A model generated the notes under the pieces. That model did not search any database. It saw only the letters and a program-made list of their open reading frames with translations, and had not been told where the DNA came from. A DNA stretch of 64,000 nt from Flavobacteriaceae bacterium. GTDB lineage: Bacteria > Bacteroidota > Bacteroidia > Flavobacteriales > Flavobacteriaceae. The stretch covers positions 1 to 64,000 of the forward strand of contig WUAI01000010.1 in the NCBI GenBank assembly GCA_009827225.1. Direction: 5' to 3'. Positions 44,071-53,783 of this stretch are shown piece by piece (the first letter of the stretch is position 1; every line of letters starts with the position of its first letter). The position numbers were made by a program, and so were the translations under genes.

Positions 44071-44092
44071 CCCTTCCATTGGAAGGGTTTTT
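44071..44092 (+). terminator. Intrinsic terminator after the beta-barrel gene
   Basis: Stem CCCTTCC/GGAAGGG with an ATT loop followed by TTTTT, 26 bases after the stop codon at 44045. Confidence 0.85.
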
Positions 44093-44173
44093 CAGTTTAA
44101 AAAATAGGTAAAACCCCCTTTTAATTGTCCCTTTAATATCGCAACTTTATGGTTTACAACGAAATAGATTCGT

Positions 44174-44533
44174 ATGAAAACCAAAAGTCTTTTTGCAATT
44201 GTTATGGTCTTACTGATGCTCAGCTCCTGTTATTCAGTAAGAGTGAAAGTAACCAATGGCCCCGGTGGAGAGCCGGCAGAAACCGAAACTGAAGAGGTTA
44301 CGGCAGGAGAATTGATTAGAACACTCGATACCGTGGCTAAGGTGGGTATCGCTACCAAAGAAAACCCGATCAACCTGCCCGACTGTGAGTCCGGCGGACT
44401 ACACGCCGTTGAATACAGAACCACCTTTGGTGGAATATTGAAATATTTGATCACCTTCGGAAGAAAACGCACAGTCAAGGTGAAATATGTATGCAATAAA
44501 AAAACAAATACCGGAGTAATTGATTTAGATTAG
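44174..44533 (+). CDS. Bor-like lipoprotein
   Basis: The 119-residue product has a lipobox (L-S-S-C, Cys about 19) and a domain whose spacing resembles Bor: C-x-x-G-G, then T-F-G-G-I-L-K-Y-L-I-T-F-G and V-K-Y-V-C near the end. The two later cysteines could form a disulfide. It sits 2 bases before the flavoprotein gene and is probably co-transcribed. The Bor link rests on a short pattern and is tentative. Confidence 0.6.
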   Translation: MKTKSLFAIVMVLLMLSSCYSVRVKVTNGPGGEPAETETEEVTAGELIRTLDTVAKVGIATKENPINLPDCESGGLHAVEYRTTFGGILKYLITFGRKRTVKVKYVCNKKTNTGVIDLD

Positions 44534-44535
44534 TT

Positions 44536-46170
44536 ATGGCTACAACGACAACAGAACCCAGGGTTTGGTGGGATACGCTACACAAGAACGGACGATTTGA
44601 CCTTAAATTCTTTCTTCGTACAAAACTTGAGAAAGAAAGTAATATGCCTTCTCTTTTAGATCGCTATAACGACGCAGCTGATGAAATGCGCAGGCTCATA
44701 AAAGAAGCCGACGATAATGATGAAGGATTCCGGTCCATTGGATCCAAATGGTCGATGTCTTCAATAGCACATCATCCGGATCGGATGCATTTTACGTCGA
44801 ATATGAATATTGGTTTTGGTATTCCTGGCAATGGGGTCCATGCTAATTCTACCTATAAAAGTGAGAATCTGTTTTTCTTTCAATGCGGAAATGAGATCAA
44901 GGAAATTTCACACTTTCTAGAAAGCAAGGGGAAGTCGTTAAAAGCTTCGGGTGCCAGTAACGGACAAACTATCGCCGGTTGCATTTCCACAGGGGTGCAT
45001 GGCTCGGGATTGGATATTGGGTCGGTACAGGACTATGTAGTCGGTCTTAATTTGATCATTGGTCCGAATCCTGAGGATGTTGTCTATCTCGAACGGCATA
45101 CTAAACCAGCGCTCAATGAAAAGCTTCCACAACGAATCAAAGCCAGGATCATACGCAACGACGACCTCTTTAATGCGGCACTCGTCGGGCTAGGATCTTT
45201 TGGATTCATTCACGGAGTCCTTATTGAAGCTGAAGACCGATTTCTACTGAAACGCTATGTTCGGAAGATCAAAAAACAAAAGGCGATTCAAATTTCGAAT
45301 ACCATGGATTTTCAACCTCTTGCCAATGAGATTACAGAAGAGGTGGATGCACAAGGAAATGCAAATCGGCCCTATCATTATAAAGTCTTTATAAACCAGT
45401 ATAGCAATGACGACGATTATGTGATCGAATCTATCTATAAGAAACCCTTCGATCCCAATTACAAGCAAATTCACGGAGATCCTATCCCCTTTATGAAGCA
45501 ATTTATCTACCGGGACCTGATTTACCTGTTGATTAAAATTTCAGAGAAATTTCAGAAGGCAATTCCATTATTCATTCAAGCGCTTAGCGGGACTATATTA
45601 CCAAAGGAAAAAGATGAAAACGGGCAGGAAAAGAATATTGTAGGGCAATTATCCGAAATATTCTGGGATGCGGGATACCAGGGTAAGGCATTCGCATGTT
45701 CCTTTGGAGTAGACCATAAGAATTCAGGTAAAGCATTGGAAGTGCTCACTAAACTTACCAAAGACGATGGGCCTATTCCCGGCATATTTGCCATGCGTTT
45801 TGTGAAACAGTCAGATGCCACGCTCGCTTTCACCAAGTTTCCGGTAACTTGTATGATCGAGATCGATGGTATTCAATGGAATCACAAAGAGGATGGTATA
45901 ATTAGCCTGCATGAATACGGCAAAAGAATGATCGAAGTCCTTAAAGCCAACAATCTCCCATTTACTATTCACTGGGGGAAAAACGCGGCCTGGGATTTTC
46001 CTGGATTAGCACAAGATATGTTCGGAGGTGACGTACAGAAATGGATGGACATTCGGTCGGCATTATTGAGCCCACGTATGGCGAAACTATTTTCAAATCC
46101 GTTTCTGGACACATTGGGTCTCTCGCAATTGAGTTCCCCTGTTGATCCGGGACTGATAGTTTCTCTATAA
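44536..46170 (+). CDS. VAO-family FAD-binding oxidoreductase
   Basis: The 544-residue product has a PCMH-type FAD domain: S-I-G-S-K-W-S-M-S near 66-74, then G-A-S-N-G-Q-T-I-A-G-C-I-S-T-G-V-H-G-S-G (near 138-157). G-V-H-G resembles the His-containing motif of sugar-lactone and alditol oxidases. The C-terminal half fits the substrate domain of that superfamily but has no specific signature I can name. No signal peptide, so likely cytosolic despite its lipoprotein neighbour. Its stop abuts the convergent bshA stop. Confidence 0.8.
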   Translation: MATTTTEPRVWWDTLHKNGRFDLKFFLRTKLEKESNMPSLLDRYNDAADEMRRLIKEADDNDEGFRSIGSKWSMSSIAHHPDRMHFTSNMNIGFGIPGNGVHANSTYKSENLFFFQCGNEIKEISHFLESKGKSLKASGASNGQTIAGCISTGVHGSGLDIGSVQDYVVGLNLIIGPNPEDVVYLERHTKPALNEKLPQRIKARIIRNDDLFNAALVGLGSFGFIHGVLIEAEDRFLLKRYVRKIKKQKAIQISNTMDFQPLANEITEEVDAQGNANRPYHYKVFINQYSNDDDYVIESIYKKPFDPNYKQIHGDPIPFMKQFIYRDLIYLLIKISEKFQKAIPLFIQALSGTILPKEKDENGQEKNIVGQLSEIFWDAGYQGKAFACSFGVDHKNSGKALEVLTKLTKDDGPIPGIFAMRFVKQSDATLAFTKFPVTCMIEIDGIQWNHKEDGIISLHEYGKRMIEVLKANNLPFTIHWGKNAAWDFPGLAQDMFGGDVQKWMDIRSALLSPRMAKLFSNPFLDTLGLSQLSSPVDPGLIVSL

Positions 46171-47304
46171 TTAACTGGGAATCTTATCCAATGCCTTTTC
46201 GTAGATCTCTTCGTAGATAGGCACAATGTTTTCCGTATCGAATTTACGGGCAGATTCTTTTGCTTGCTTTTTGAATCTCATCAAAGTATCCGGATCCTTG
46301 AGAATCGCAAGTGCATTTTTCGCCATGTCATCCACATCACCAATTGGCGACAAGAATCCACTCACACCGTGAACATTAACTTCTGCAAGTCCGCCTGCAT
46401 TACTTGAAATTACAGGAACTCCCGTAGCCATGGCCTCAAGTGCAGCCAGTCCAAAACTTTCTTTTTCAGAAGGCAATAAGAACAGATCACTGAAGCACAA
46501 AATCTTATCGACTTCTCCACTGTTCCCAAGGAAGACTACTTGCTCTTCAATACCCAGTTCATAGCTCATACGTTCAGCTGTAGCTTTTTCGGGCCCCTCA
46601 CCCACTATCATAAGCTTTGAAGGAACCTCCTTTTGCACTTTGTAAAATATCTGGATCACATCTTCGATACGTTTTACAGGTCTCAAATTACTGACATGAG
46701 TAATTATTCTCTCATGTTCTTCAGCCATAAGGTCTCGCTGGCAATCGGTATAGGTGTTGGTATGTTTAGCCATATCGATAAAATTAGGAACCACATGAAT
46801 TTCCTTTTTGATATCGAATAGTCGGAGCGTGTCGTCCTTTAGACTTTTGGATACCGAAGTAACCACATCACTATTATTAATGCTGAAGGTAACGGCAGGT
46901 TTATAAAACGGATGGTTCCCCACGAGGGTAATGTCTGTTCCGTGTAAAGTGGTCACAAAAGGAATGTGAATTCCTTCCTCAGCGAGCATTTTCTTGGCCA
47001 TATAAGCCGCATAGGCATGAGGAATTGCATAATGAACATGAAGTAGTTCAATTTTGAAAAGCTTTACCATATCCACCAATTTGCTGGAGAGGGCCAGCTC
47101 ATACGGCTGAAAATGAAACAAGGGGTATTGAGGTACAGTTACTTCATGAAAATGAATATTCCATGACAACAATTCAAGTTTCACCGGTTGCTTGTAGGTA
47201 ATAAAATGAACCTCATGTCCACGTTCCGCCAGGGCAATACCTAACTCCGTTGCCACTACTCCACTTCCACCAAAGGTGGGATAACAAACTATACCTATTT
47301 TCAT
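46171..47304 (-). CDS. bshA: N-acetyl-alpha-D-glucosaminyl L-malate synthase (bacillithiol)
   Basis: A GT4 glycosyltransferase joining UDP-GlcNAc and L-malate, the first step of bacillithiol synthesis. The 377-residue product shows the BshA start G-I-V-C-Y-P-T-F-G-G-S-G-V-V-A-T-E-L, H-V-H-Y-A-I-P-H-A near 97-105, and E-K-E-S-F-G-L-A-A-L-E-A-M-A (UDP-sugar site). Its ATG shares one base with the stop of the GH3 gene (TAATG). It identifies bacillithiol as the likely thiol of this organism. Confidence 0.92.
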   Translation of the reverse strand: MKIGIVCYPTFGGSGVVATELGIALAERGHEVHFITYKQPVKLELLSWNIHFHEVTVPQYPLFHFQPYELALSSKLVDMVKLFKIELLHVHYAIPHAYAAYMAKKMLAEEGIHIPFVTTLHGTDITLVGNHPFYKPAVTFSINNSDVVTSVSKSLKDDTLRLFDIKKEIHVVPNFIDMAKHTNTYTDCQRDLMAEEHERIITHVSNLRPVKRIEDVIQIFYKVQKEVPSKLMIVGEGPEKATAERMSYELGIEEQVVFLGNSGEVDKILCFSDLFLLPSEKESFGLAALEAMATGVPVISSNAGGLAEVNVHGVSGFLSPIGDVDDMAKNALAILKDPDTLMRFKKQAKESARKFDTENIVPIYEEIYEKALDKIPS

Positions 47305-50255
47305 TATTCTACGTCGGTTAAAACATTATCACTTTCTTCCCGAATGATCGCTTCGTATATAGCTTCCTGTATATTGCTTCGCAGGTTACTACCGATTATG
47401 GATCGATTGTCTGCCGTTGGATACGTTCGATTCGAAAGAAACACATACACGATCTCTTCGTCGGGATCGGCCCATGTAAAGGTACCTGTAAATCCGCTAT
47501 GTCCAAAACTGGTCATAGAAACACATCCACAAGTTGGACCAACATCCCCTAATTGAGGTTTGTCGAATCCCACGCCTCTCCTTACATCATCTTCACAAAA
47601 ATAACAGGTATTGAACGCATCGACAACTTCAGGTTTAAAATACCGCTTTCCACCATAAAACCCTTTCCATAGGTACATTTGCATGATCTTAGCGACGTCA
47701 TTAGCATTACTGAATAGCCCGGCATGGCCGCTCACTCCTCCCATCATTGCCGCTCCCTGGTCGTGAACATATCCATGAACCTTCTGCATTCGGAAATAAG
47801 AATCGTCTTCAGTAGGCGGGATCATTTTCTTATCAAATTTTTTCAGCGGGTTATACGTGGTGTAATTCGCTCCCAAAGGACGATACAAATTGCGCTGTGC
47901 GAGATTATCGAGGGGCGTTCCGTAGAAATCACCCAAATATTTGTTCAAAATATAATATGGAAGGTCGCTATACTTATAACCTGTTCTGGTTCTTAGATCA
48001 CTTTCCTTGATCATGTCATAGATTGAATCCTTATAGTCTTCTCTCATATAAAGATCATTGGCCACTTTTATACTGAAATCGTCGTCCTTAGTCTTAGAAT
48101 AATATTCCTTGGAAGGAAGACCGGTCACAGTATCTATGGTCTTCATATAAAACGGGATCCAGGCTTTCAATCGGGCATAGTGGGATAGCATTCGCTTCAG
48201 TGTAATGTTCCTTTTGTTACTTCTTTTATACTCCGGAAGCATTTCTGAAAGCTTGGTCTCCATATTGATCACCCTCCGGTCCATTAATTCCATGGTCATG
48301 GGCAATGTTGCGAGGATCTTCGTGAGTGATGCAACGTCATAAATATGATCACTACGCACCCTGGTTTTCTTTTCGGGGGTATGGTATCCAAAGTTCTTGT
48401 CGTAGACAATTTTTCCTTTGCGAGCGACGATAATCTGCGCTCCGGGCATCATTCCTGCCCAAAGGCCAATTTGAGCCAGCGAATCTATCTTTTTCAATTT
48501 CGTAGCATCAAGGCCCACGCTGGAAGGGCTACCGTACTGCAATCTTGAAATCGGTTTGATTTCAACAGAGGTACCTGCTGGAAAGTCAGGGCCTACAGAA
48601 ACCGGTAGTCGTCCGTTGGCTCCACGAGCACCAAAAATTAATTGTGCAGAAAGAGATTGTGAAACATCGCTGTTCTGGTACGAAACCACGATGGCTTCTA
48701 TATTTTTTGTTTCAGAAATATCAAGTAAGGAATATGGACGGGTAAATACATCGAGGACTACTTTATTCTGCTCAGCTATCTTTTGAATCCATTCCACCTC
48801 CTTTTCTGAAAATTTATAGGATTTCCAGGGGTTGTCGTTGGATCGGTGAAAACCAATTACCACGTAATCAAAAGACTTTAATCGTTTCAGGTATCCGGAA
48901 AGTTTGCTGTCTTTGATCCAATCTACCTTGGTATACTTTCTAAGGTAATTCAAAAATGGTTTCCCAGAATCATCACCAAAGTTCACATAAGCGATCTTTG
49001 CATTGTCCAAATCCTGAATAGGAAGTACTTCTGATTCATTCTTTATAACCGTAATGGCACTCTCCATGGCCTCTTCATAAAGCGCATCATCTATAGGACT
49101 GTTAAGCTCGTCCACTATATTTTCTTCCGCAACCGGTTGATAATTATTCAATCCTACTTTATACTTGGCATATAAAATCTTTTTAACGGATTTCTCCAGG
49201 CGAGTTTCCAATATGACCCCTTCACGATAGGCCCGTACCAAAATCGCATGCGCCTTAGGTACATTTTCTGAAATGAGCAACACATCATTACCGGCAAGAA
49301 AAGCCGCAAGATCAATTTCTCCGGGTTCCTGGAAATCGGCGGCACCCTTCATATTCAAAGCATCTGTGAAGATAAGTCCGTTGAATCCTAATTCCCTTTG
49401 AAGAATTTGCGTCACCACATTTTTGGAAATTGAAGAAGGATATCCATTTTCAGGCACGATGGACGGAATATTCAAATGAGCCACCATGACGCTGCTTAAG
49501 CCTTCAGAGATGATATTTTTATAAGGAAACAGCTCCAATGAATCGAGGCGTTCTTTTTCAAATAAAAGTGTGGGTAAGGTTTCGTGAGAGTCCTTATCGG
49601 TATCTCCATGTCCGGGAAAGTGTTTGGCATTTGCCATCACCCCGGCATTTTGCATCCCTCTCATGAACGACAAGGCCTTAGCAGTTACATTCTCACGATT
49701 TTCACCAAACGAACGGTTCCCGATAATGGGATTCTTGGGATTCGTATTGATATCTACCACGGGAGCAAAATTAAAGTGCACCCCCATTCTTTTCGAGTGG
49801 TCTCCTATCCGGCGCCCCACCCTTTCAACGATATCATTGTCCTTAATAGCCCCCAGGGTCATGTTCCAAGGGTAGGCATAGGTGGAATCAAGCCGCATGG
49901 CAAGTCCCCATTCAGCATCCATTCCAATGAGTAAAGGAACCCTGGAACGGTTTTGATACTCATTATTTAACCTGACTTGTCGAACCGGGCCTCCTTTTGA
50001 AAAGATAATACCACCGATATAGTAGTTATCGATAAGCCCATTGATTAGATCGGTTTTCTTTTTAGGATCACTGGAGAACACATCCACCATGAACAGCTGG
50101 CCAATTTTCTCCTGAAGTGACATATTTCCATAAATACTGTCCACCCATCGTTTCTGATTTTCGAGATCATCGACAACCAGCAACGGGTTAATTTGTTGAG
50201 AAAATACCAGGTATGAAGAAAGTATGAGAAATGAGGTTACCGCTAATCGCTTCAT
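47304..50255 (-). CDS. GH3 (NagZ-like) and serine-hydrolase fusion protein, exported
   Basis: The 983-residue product has a signal peptide (1-19), then a GH3 domain with K-H-F-P-G-H-G-D-T (211-219), the D-S-H dyad (222-224) and nucleophile Asp298 in F-T-D-A-L-N-M. A GH3 C-terminal-like part follows. The last domain is beta-lactamase/penicillin-binding-type with S643-L-T-K646, Y762-S-D and H919-S-G. It probably trims peptidoglycan: N-acetylhexosaminidase plus a D,D-peptidase or esterase. The YSD in place of the usual YxN is a visible change. Translation is coupled to bshA. Confidence 0.9.
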   Translation of the reverse strand: MKRLAVTSFLILSSYLVFSQQINPLLVVDDLENQKRWVDSIYGNMSLQEKIGQLFMVDVFSSDPKKKTDLINGLIDNYYIGGIIFSKGGPVRQVRLNNEYQNRSRVPLLIGMDAEWGLAMRLDSTYAYPWNMTLGAIKDNDIVERVGRRIGDHSKRMGVHFNFAPVVDINTNPKNPIIGNRSFGENRENVTAKALSFMRGMQNAGVMANAKHFPGHGDTDKDSHETLPTLLFEKERLDSLELFPYKNIISEGLSSVMVAHLNIPSIVPENGYPSSISKNVVTQILQRELGFNGLIFTDALNMKGAADFQEPGEIDLAAFLAGNDVLLISENVPKAHAILVRAYREGVILETRLEKSVKKILYAKYKVGLNNYQPVAEENIVDELNSPIDDALYEEAMESAITVIKNESEVLPIQDLDNAKIAYVNFGDDSGKPFLNYLRKYTKVDWIKDSKLSGYLKRLKSFDYVVIGFHRSNDNPWKSYKFSEKEVEWIQKIAEQNKVVLDVFTRPYSLLDISETKNIEAIVVSYQNSDVSQSLSAQLIFGARGANGRLPVSVGPDFPAGTSVEIKPISRLQYGSPSSVGLDATKLKKIDSLAQIGLWAGMMPGAQIIVARKGKIVYDKNFGYHTPEKKTRVRSDHIYDVASLTKILATLPMTMELMDRRVINMETKLSEMLPEYKRSNKRNITLKRMLSHYARLKAWIPFYMKTIDTVTGLPSKEYYSKTKDDDFSIKVANDLYMREDYKDSIYDMIKESDLRTRTGYKYSDLPYYILNKYLGDFYGTPLDNLAQRNLYRPLGANYTTYNPLKKFDKKMIPPTEDDSYFRMQKVHGYVHDQGAAMMGGVSGHAGLFSNANDVAKIMQMYLWKGFYGGKRYFKPEVVDAFNTCYFCEDDVRRGVGFDKPQLGDVGPTCGCVSMTSFGHSGFTGTFTWADPDEEIVYVFLSNRTYPTADNRSIIGSNLRSNIQEAIYEAIIREESDNVLTDVE

Positions 50256-50274
50256 GTAACTAATGTAACAAAAA

Positions 50275-50760
50275 CTATGCTAAAAATCGGCTGTGCCAAC
50301 TATCTTTTGCTGGCACTTCCCAGTGCTCCAGATACTCGGCTTTGGTGTTTACCAAATTATTAAATACTACAGTATTAGGCGAAACGGAACGGTTCTTGGC
50401 CATTTTCTTAAATTCTGATAGGCTTTTATGAGCGATAAAATCGCCTGTATAGAACGTCACGTTCATTTTATCAAGCAAATCGACACCGATCTTTTGTTCC
50501 AGGGATTGTATGAAATGTACCGAAGCGTCGATACTACAACCGGACGCAGAGGCATTGGCCTGATTGAGACCGATAATTAGAAACCTATTATATCGAATCT
50601 CAAACCCTGCTTCAAGATTGGCGCCATGAGCGGTCCATTCGTTCAAAAAATACCGGGCTTTGGCATCGATGTATTCTACTTCTTCTTTGCTAAGTTTTCG
50701 ATTGGATTGGTAAATCCAAATTCGGGATTCATTGGGTAATGCACTAAAATTGACTAACAT
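50275..50760 (-). CDS. Conserved Bacteroidota protein of unknown function
   Basis: The 161-residue product has no signal peptide. It opens V-N-F-S-A-L-P-N-E-S-R-I-W-I-Y-Q and has C-S-I-D-A-S-V-H-F near 95-103. Homologues are often labelled ABC transporter ATPase, but I see no Walker A, Walker B or signature motif, so that label is not supported. It lies between the two-domain hydrolase and an Fe-S protein on the same strand, probably in one transcription unit. Confidence 0.75.
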   Translation of the reverse strand: MLVNFSALPNESRIWIYQSNRKLSKEEVEYIDAKARYFLNEWTAHGANLEAGFEIRYNRFLIIGLNQANASASGCSIDASVHFIQSLEQKIGVDLLDKMNVTFYTGDFIAHKSLSEFKKMAKNRSVSPNTVVFNNLVNTKAEYLEHWEVPAKDSWHSRFLA

Positions 50761-50790
50761 ACTTCCTTCTGCTAATAGTTGGGTAAACTG

Positions 50791-51582
50791 CTACAAATCG
50801 GCAGCATTGGCGATCATCTCTGCGACATCCATCACTTCGATCTCGTCTTCTTTTTCTTTGTTCTTTACTCCGTCGGTCATCATGGTATTACAGAACGGGC
50901 AACCGGCCGCGATAATTTTAGGTTGGGTTTCCAGGGCTTCTTCTGTCCGTTCAATATTAATATCCTTATCTCCCGGTTCCGGTTCTTTGAACATCTGGGC
51001 TCCACCGGCACCGCAACAAAGGCCTCTGGACTTACAGCGTTTCATTTCCACTAGTTCCACTTCCAATTTCCCAAGTAACTCTCGTGGTGCTTCATATTCG
51101 TTATTGGCGCGTCCTAAATAACAAGGATCGTGGAAAGTAATTCTTTTCCCTTTGAATTTTCCACCTTCCACTTTCAGCTTGCCCTCATTCAGCAAGGACT
51201 TTAAAAACTGAGTATGATGCATCACTTCGTAGGAACCTCCCAGTTGGGGATACTCGTTCTTAAGGGTATTGAAACAATGTGGGCAGGTGGTTACTATTTT
51301 CTTGATTTCATAACCATTCAAAACCTGAATATTCATCATGGCCTGCATTTGAAACAAGAACTCGTTACCCGCTCTTTTAGCCGGATCACCGGTGCAACCT
51401 TCTTCTGTTCCCAGCACTGCAAATTCCACTCCGGCATTGTTCAACAATTTGGCAAATGCTTTTGTAATTTTCTTCGCCCGATCGTCAAAACTTCCTGCAC
51501 AACCTACCCAAAACAACACCTCCGGTTGTTTTCCTTGGGCCATGAACTGCGCCATGGTAGGTACATTTATCTGCTCACTCAT
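50791..51582 (-). CDS. CCG-domain Fe-S protein (heterodisulfide-reductase-like)
   Basis: The 263-residue product has two cysteine-rich CCG domains: C-A-G-S-F near residue 29, with T-T-C-P-H-C-F-N (about 98-105), and C-K-S-R-G-L-C-C-G-A-G-G with G-C-P-F-C-N. These domains bind an Fe-S cluster or zinc and pass electrons in Hdr-, GlpC- and LldE-type complexes. The membrane 4Fe-4S protein encoded at 52458 is its likely partner, although two small genes separate them. Confidence 0.88.
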   Translation of the reverse strand: MSEQINVPTMAQFMAQGKQPEVLFWVGCAGSFDDRAKKITKAFAKLLNNAGVEFAVLGTEEGCTGDPAKRAGNEFLFQMQAMMNIQVLNGYEIKKIVTTCPHCFNTLKNEYPQLGGSYEVMHHTQFLKSLLNEGKLKVEGGKFKGKRITFHDPCYLGRANNEYEAPRELLGKLEVELVEMKRCKSRGLCCGAGGAQMFKEPEPGDKDINIERTEEALETQPKIIAAGCPFCNTMMTDGVKNKEKEDEIEVMDVAEMIANAADL

Positions 51583-51585
51583 GTT

Positions 51586-51996
51586 CTATTTTTTTGGTTT
51601 GAAGTGTATTTCAACCGAGGGCAACCCCTGAGGATCGTTACCTCCTTTCACAAGCTTTAAAACAAGCTTCTCTGAAGAAACCGATCGAACCCGGCTCGTA
51701 TTGGTTCCATTTACTGAAATATCTACCCAATCGTTGGAAGCGTCATATTCCCAGGTTCCTCTTTCTGTCTTGGTATCGGATATCATATCACAGGAACCAT
51801 CTGCATTGAACTTCAAATCGAAGTCCTTCGCACCGGGTGCTTGCCCAATTTTCATGCTTCCCATCATGGCATATTCGATATCCCACTGCTTGCATAGCAC
51901 TAAGGACAGTTCTGCAGAAGTCATATCGATATCCTGAGCAAACATTCCCGAGGACATGCCGATACACACTGCAATTATGCCGATGATTTTCTTCAT
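51586..51996 (-). CDS. Small exported lipocalin-like protein
   Basis: The 136-residue product has a signal peptide (about 1-20) and a beta-rich domain (K-Q-W-D-I-E-Y, then F-N-A-D-G-S-C-D and G-T-W-E-Y-D), typical of lipocalin-like or DUF-type periplasmic proteins in Bacteroidota. It ends 3 bases before the CCG-protein gene, within the same run of minus-strand genes. No specific function is recognisable. Confidence 0.75.
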   Translation of the reverse strand: MKKIIGIIAVCIGMSSGMFAQDIDMTSAELSLVLCKQWDIEYAMMGSMKIGQAPGAKDFDLKFNADGSCDMISDTKTERGTWEYDASNDWVDISVNGTNTSRVRSVSSEKLVLKLVKGGNDPQGLPSVEIHFKPKK

Positions 51997-52002
51997 GCAA
52001 AT

Positions 52003-52437
52003 TTAATCTTCAAACACCTGTATGGTTACTTCCTTTTCTACGAGGTCTGTAAACTTTCCTTTGTAACGGGTCGCCTTCACCAGGTGATTATCGATCCAGT
52101 GATAATTCCCTCCTCTGGGTTTTCCCATAAGTAATGAATGATATTTAAATCCGTGCTTGTTCAGCCAGAATTCTGTTACTTCCCTGTGATCTTCGGTTCT
52201 TGAGGTGAAGAAACAAATGATATGTCCTTCGTCAAACCATTTGTTCAGTGTTTTCAAAGCATCCGGATACAAGGCCGCAGTGGCCATACGCTCAGGTTCT
52301 TCATTGGGAATATCATCACATATCGTTCCGTCGATATCGATTAAATAATTTTTGATTCCTTTTGGCAACACCGGACTCACATGCTCACCCTGTTCTACCT
52401 TATCGTGCAATAATTTTTCTACTTCTTCTTTGTCCAT
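52003..52437 (-). CDS. HAD-superfamily phosphatase-like protein
   Basis: The 144-residue product has the HAD motif I D-I-D-G-T-I-C-D (about 34-41), motif II F-F-T-S-R-T-E (about 76-82) and a later H-W-I-D-N segment giving the acidic metal site. No cap domain fits in this length. Homologues are often named phosphoheptose isomerase, but the HAD motifs favour a phosphatase. It lies between the two Fe-S protein genes. Confidence 0.8.
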   Translation of the reverse strand: MDKEEVEKLLHDKVEQGEHVSPVLPKGIKNYLIDIDGTICDDIPNEEPERMATAALYPDALKTLNKWFDEGHIICFFTSRTEDHREVTEFWLNKHGFKYHSLLMGKPRGGNYHWIDNHLVKATRYKGKFTDLVEKEVTIQVFED

Positions 52438-52457
52438 TCTAAACTTCGATTGATTGT

Positions 52458-53783
52458 TTAATTTTCATTTATCCAATTTGCCCGGTCCATTTGATTAAAT
52501 GGCCACGGGGCTGCATTATTTTCAATATTCGTCATGGTGACATTTAGTTCTGAAGGAGCTGCTGATTGCTCCATGACCAAAAACTGACGCATGTCCATGA
52601 TTATAGATAATGGGTCAATACTCACCGGGCAAGCCTCCACACAGGCATTGCAGGTGGTACAAGCCCATAGTTCTTCCCTGCTGATATAATCATCCAATAG
52701 CTGTTTGCCATCAGGTTTGAATTCTCCTTTGTTGGCATCCAGGTTTTTCCCTACTTCCTGCAATCTGTCCCTGGTATCCATCATGATCTTTCGAGGGGAA
52801 AGTTTCTTACCTGTTTGGTTCGCAGGGCATTCACTTGTGCATCTTCCGCACTCGGTACAAGTATATGCATTAAGCAATTGTGTACGACTAAGATCCATCA
52901 CGTCGCTCGCACCAAACTTGGCTGGTGTTTCTGCCCCTTCCGGTGGTGCGGCATAAGGATCAGCAGAAGGATCCATCATCAGTTTAACTTCGTTGGTCAC
53001 CGATTCCAGGTTCTTTAATTGCCCTTTAGGTGTGAGCTTTCCGAAGTAAACATTAGGGAATGCTAAGAGAATGTGCAGGTGTTTACTGAAGTAGAGATAA
53101 TTCAGGAACACCAGGATCCCAATGATATGCATCCACCAGGCAATTCTTTCTATCATTACTAAAGTGCCTTCTGTTAGTCCACTGAATAGCGGCAGTAAAT
53201 GATTGCTCACAGGAAACATGCCCGCTTCACTGTAATGCGCGGCACCCATATCTTGTAATGAATGATCTGCTGCGTTCATCGTAAGGAACAACAACATTAG
53301 AACTACCTCAAAATATAAGATGATATTTCCATCGTTTTGAGGCCAGCCCTTCATTTCAGGGCTCATGAATCTTTTTAGTCTTTGGATATTTCGACGAATC
53401 CAAAATACCGCCACAGCAACTAATACGAGCAATGCCAGGACCTCGAAAGAGGCGATCAGGTAATCATAAGCGGGCCCTATCACAGCGAAAATGCGATGCG
53501 TACCGAACAAACCGTCGATGATGATCTCAAGCACTTCAATATTGATGATGACAAAACCGACATAAACAATAATATGCATTAGTCCAGAAACCGGGCGAAC
53601 CACCATTTTCGACTGACCCAAAGCGATGCGAAGTACATTGCTCCAGCGTTTTCCTTTTTGGTCAACTTCACCGATCTCCTGCCCTATTTTAATATTGCGA
53701 ATCACTTTTCGAATATTCTTTGTGAAATATCCGATACCAGCAATAAGCAGCAATAAAAACAATATGTTGGGTAAATATTGCAT
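52458..53783 (-). CDS. Membrane 4Fe-4S protein (HdrC/NarI-like electron carrier)
   Basis: The 441-residue product has about five to six transmembrane segments in the first two thirds with His residues suited to haem. A dicluster ferredoxin domain follows with C-T-E-C-G-R-C-T-S-E-C-P (about 314-325) and C-T-T-C-N-A-C-V-E-A-C-P (about 374-385). It likely moves electrons between a cytosolic CCG protein and the quinone pool. It begins directly at the stop of the MlaD-like gene. Confidence 0.87.
   Translation of the reverse strand: MQYLPNILFLLLLIAGIGYFTKNIRKVIRNIKIGQEIGEVDQKGKRWSNVLRIALGQSKMVVRPVSGLMHIIVYVGFVIINIEVLEIIIDGLFGTHRIFAVIGPAYDYLIASFEVLALLVLVAVAVFWIRRNIQRLKRFMSPEMKGWPQNDGNIILYFEVVLMLLFLTMNAADHSLQDMGAAHYSEAGMFPVSNHLLPLFSGLTEGTLVMIERIAWWMHIIGILVFLNYLYFSKHLHILLAFPNVYFGKLTPKGQLKNLESVTNEVKLMMDPSADPYAAPPEGAETPAKFGASDVMDLSRTQLLNAYTCTECGRCTSECPANQTGKKLSPRKIMMDTRDRLQEVGKNLDANKGEFKPDGKQLLDDYISREELWACTTCNACVEACPVSIDPLSIIMDMRQFLVMEQSAAPSELNVTMTNIENNAAPWPFNQMDRANWINEN

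Noticed and set aside
50275-50760. ABC transporter ATPase label
   Set aside because: No Walker A, Walker B or signature motif is present in the 161-residue product.
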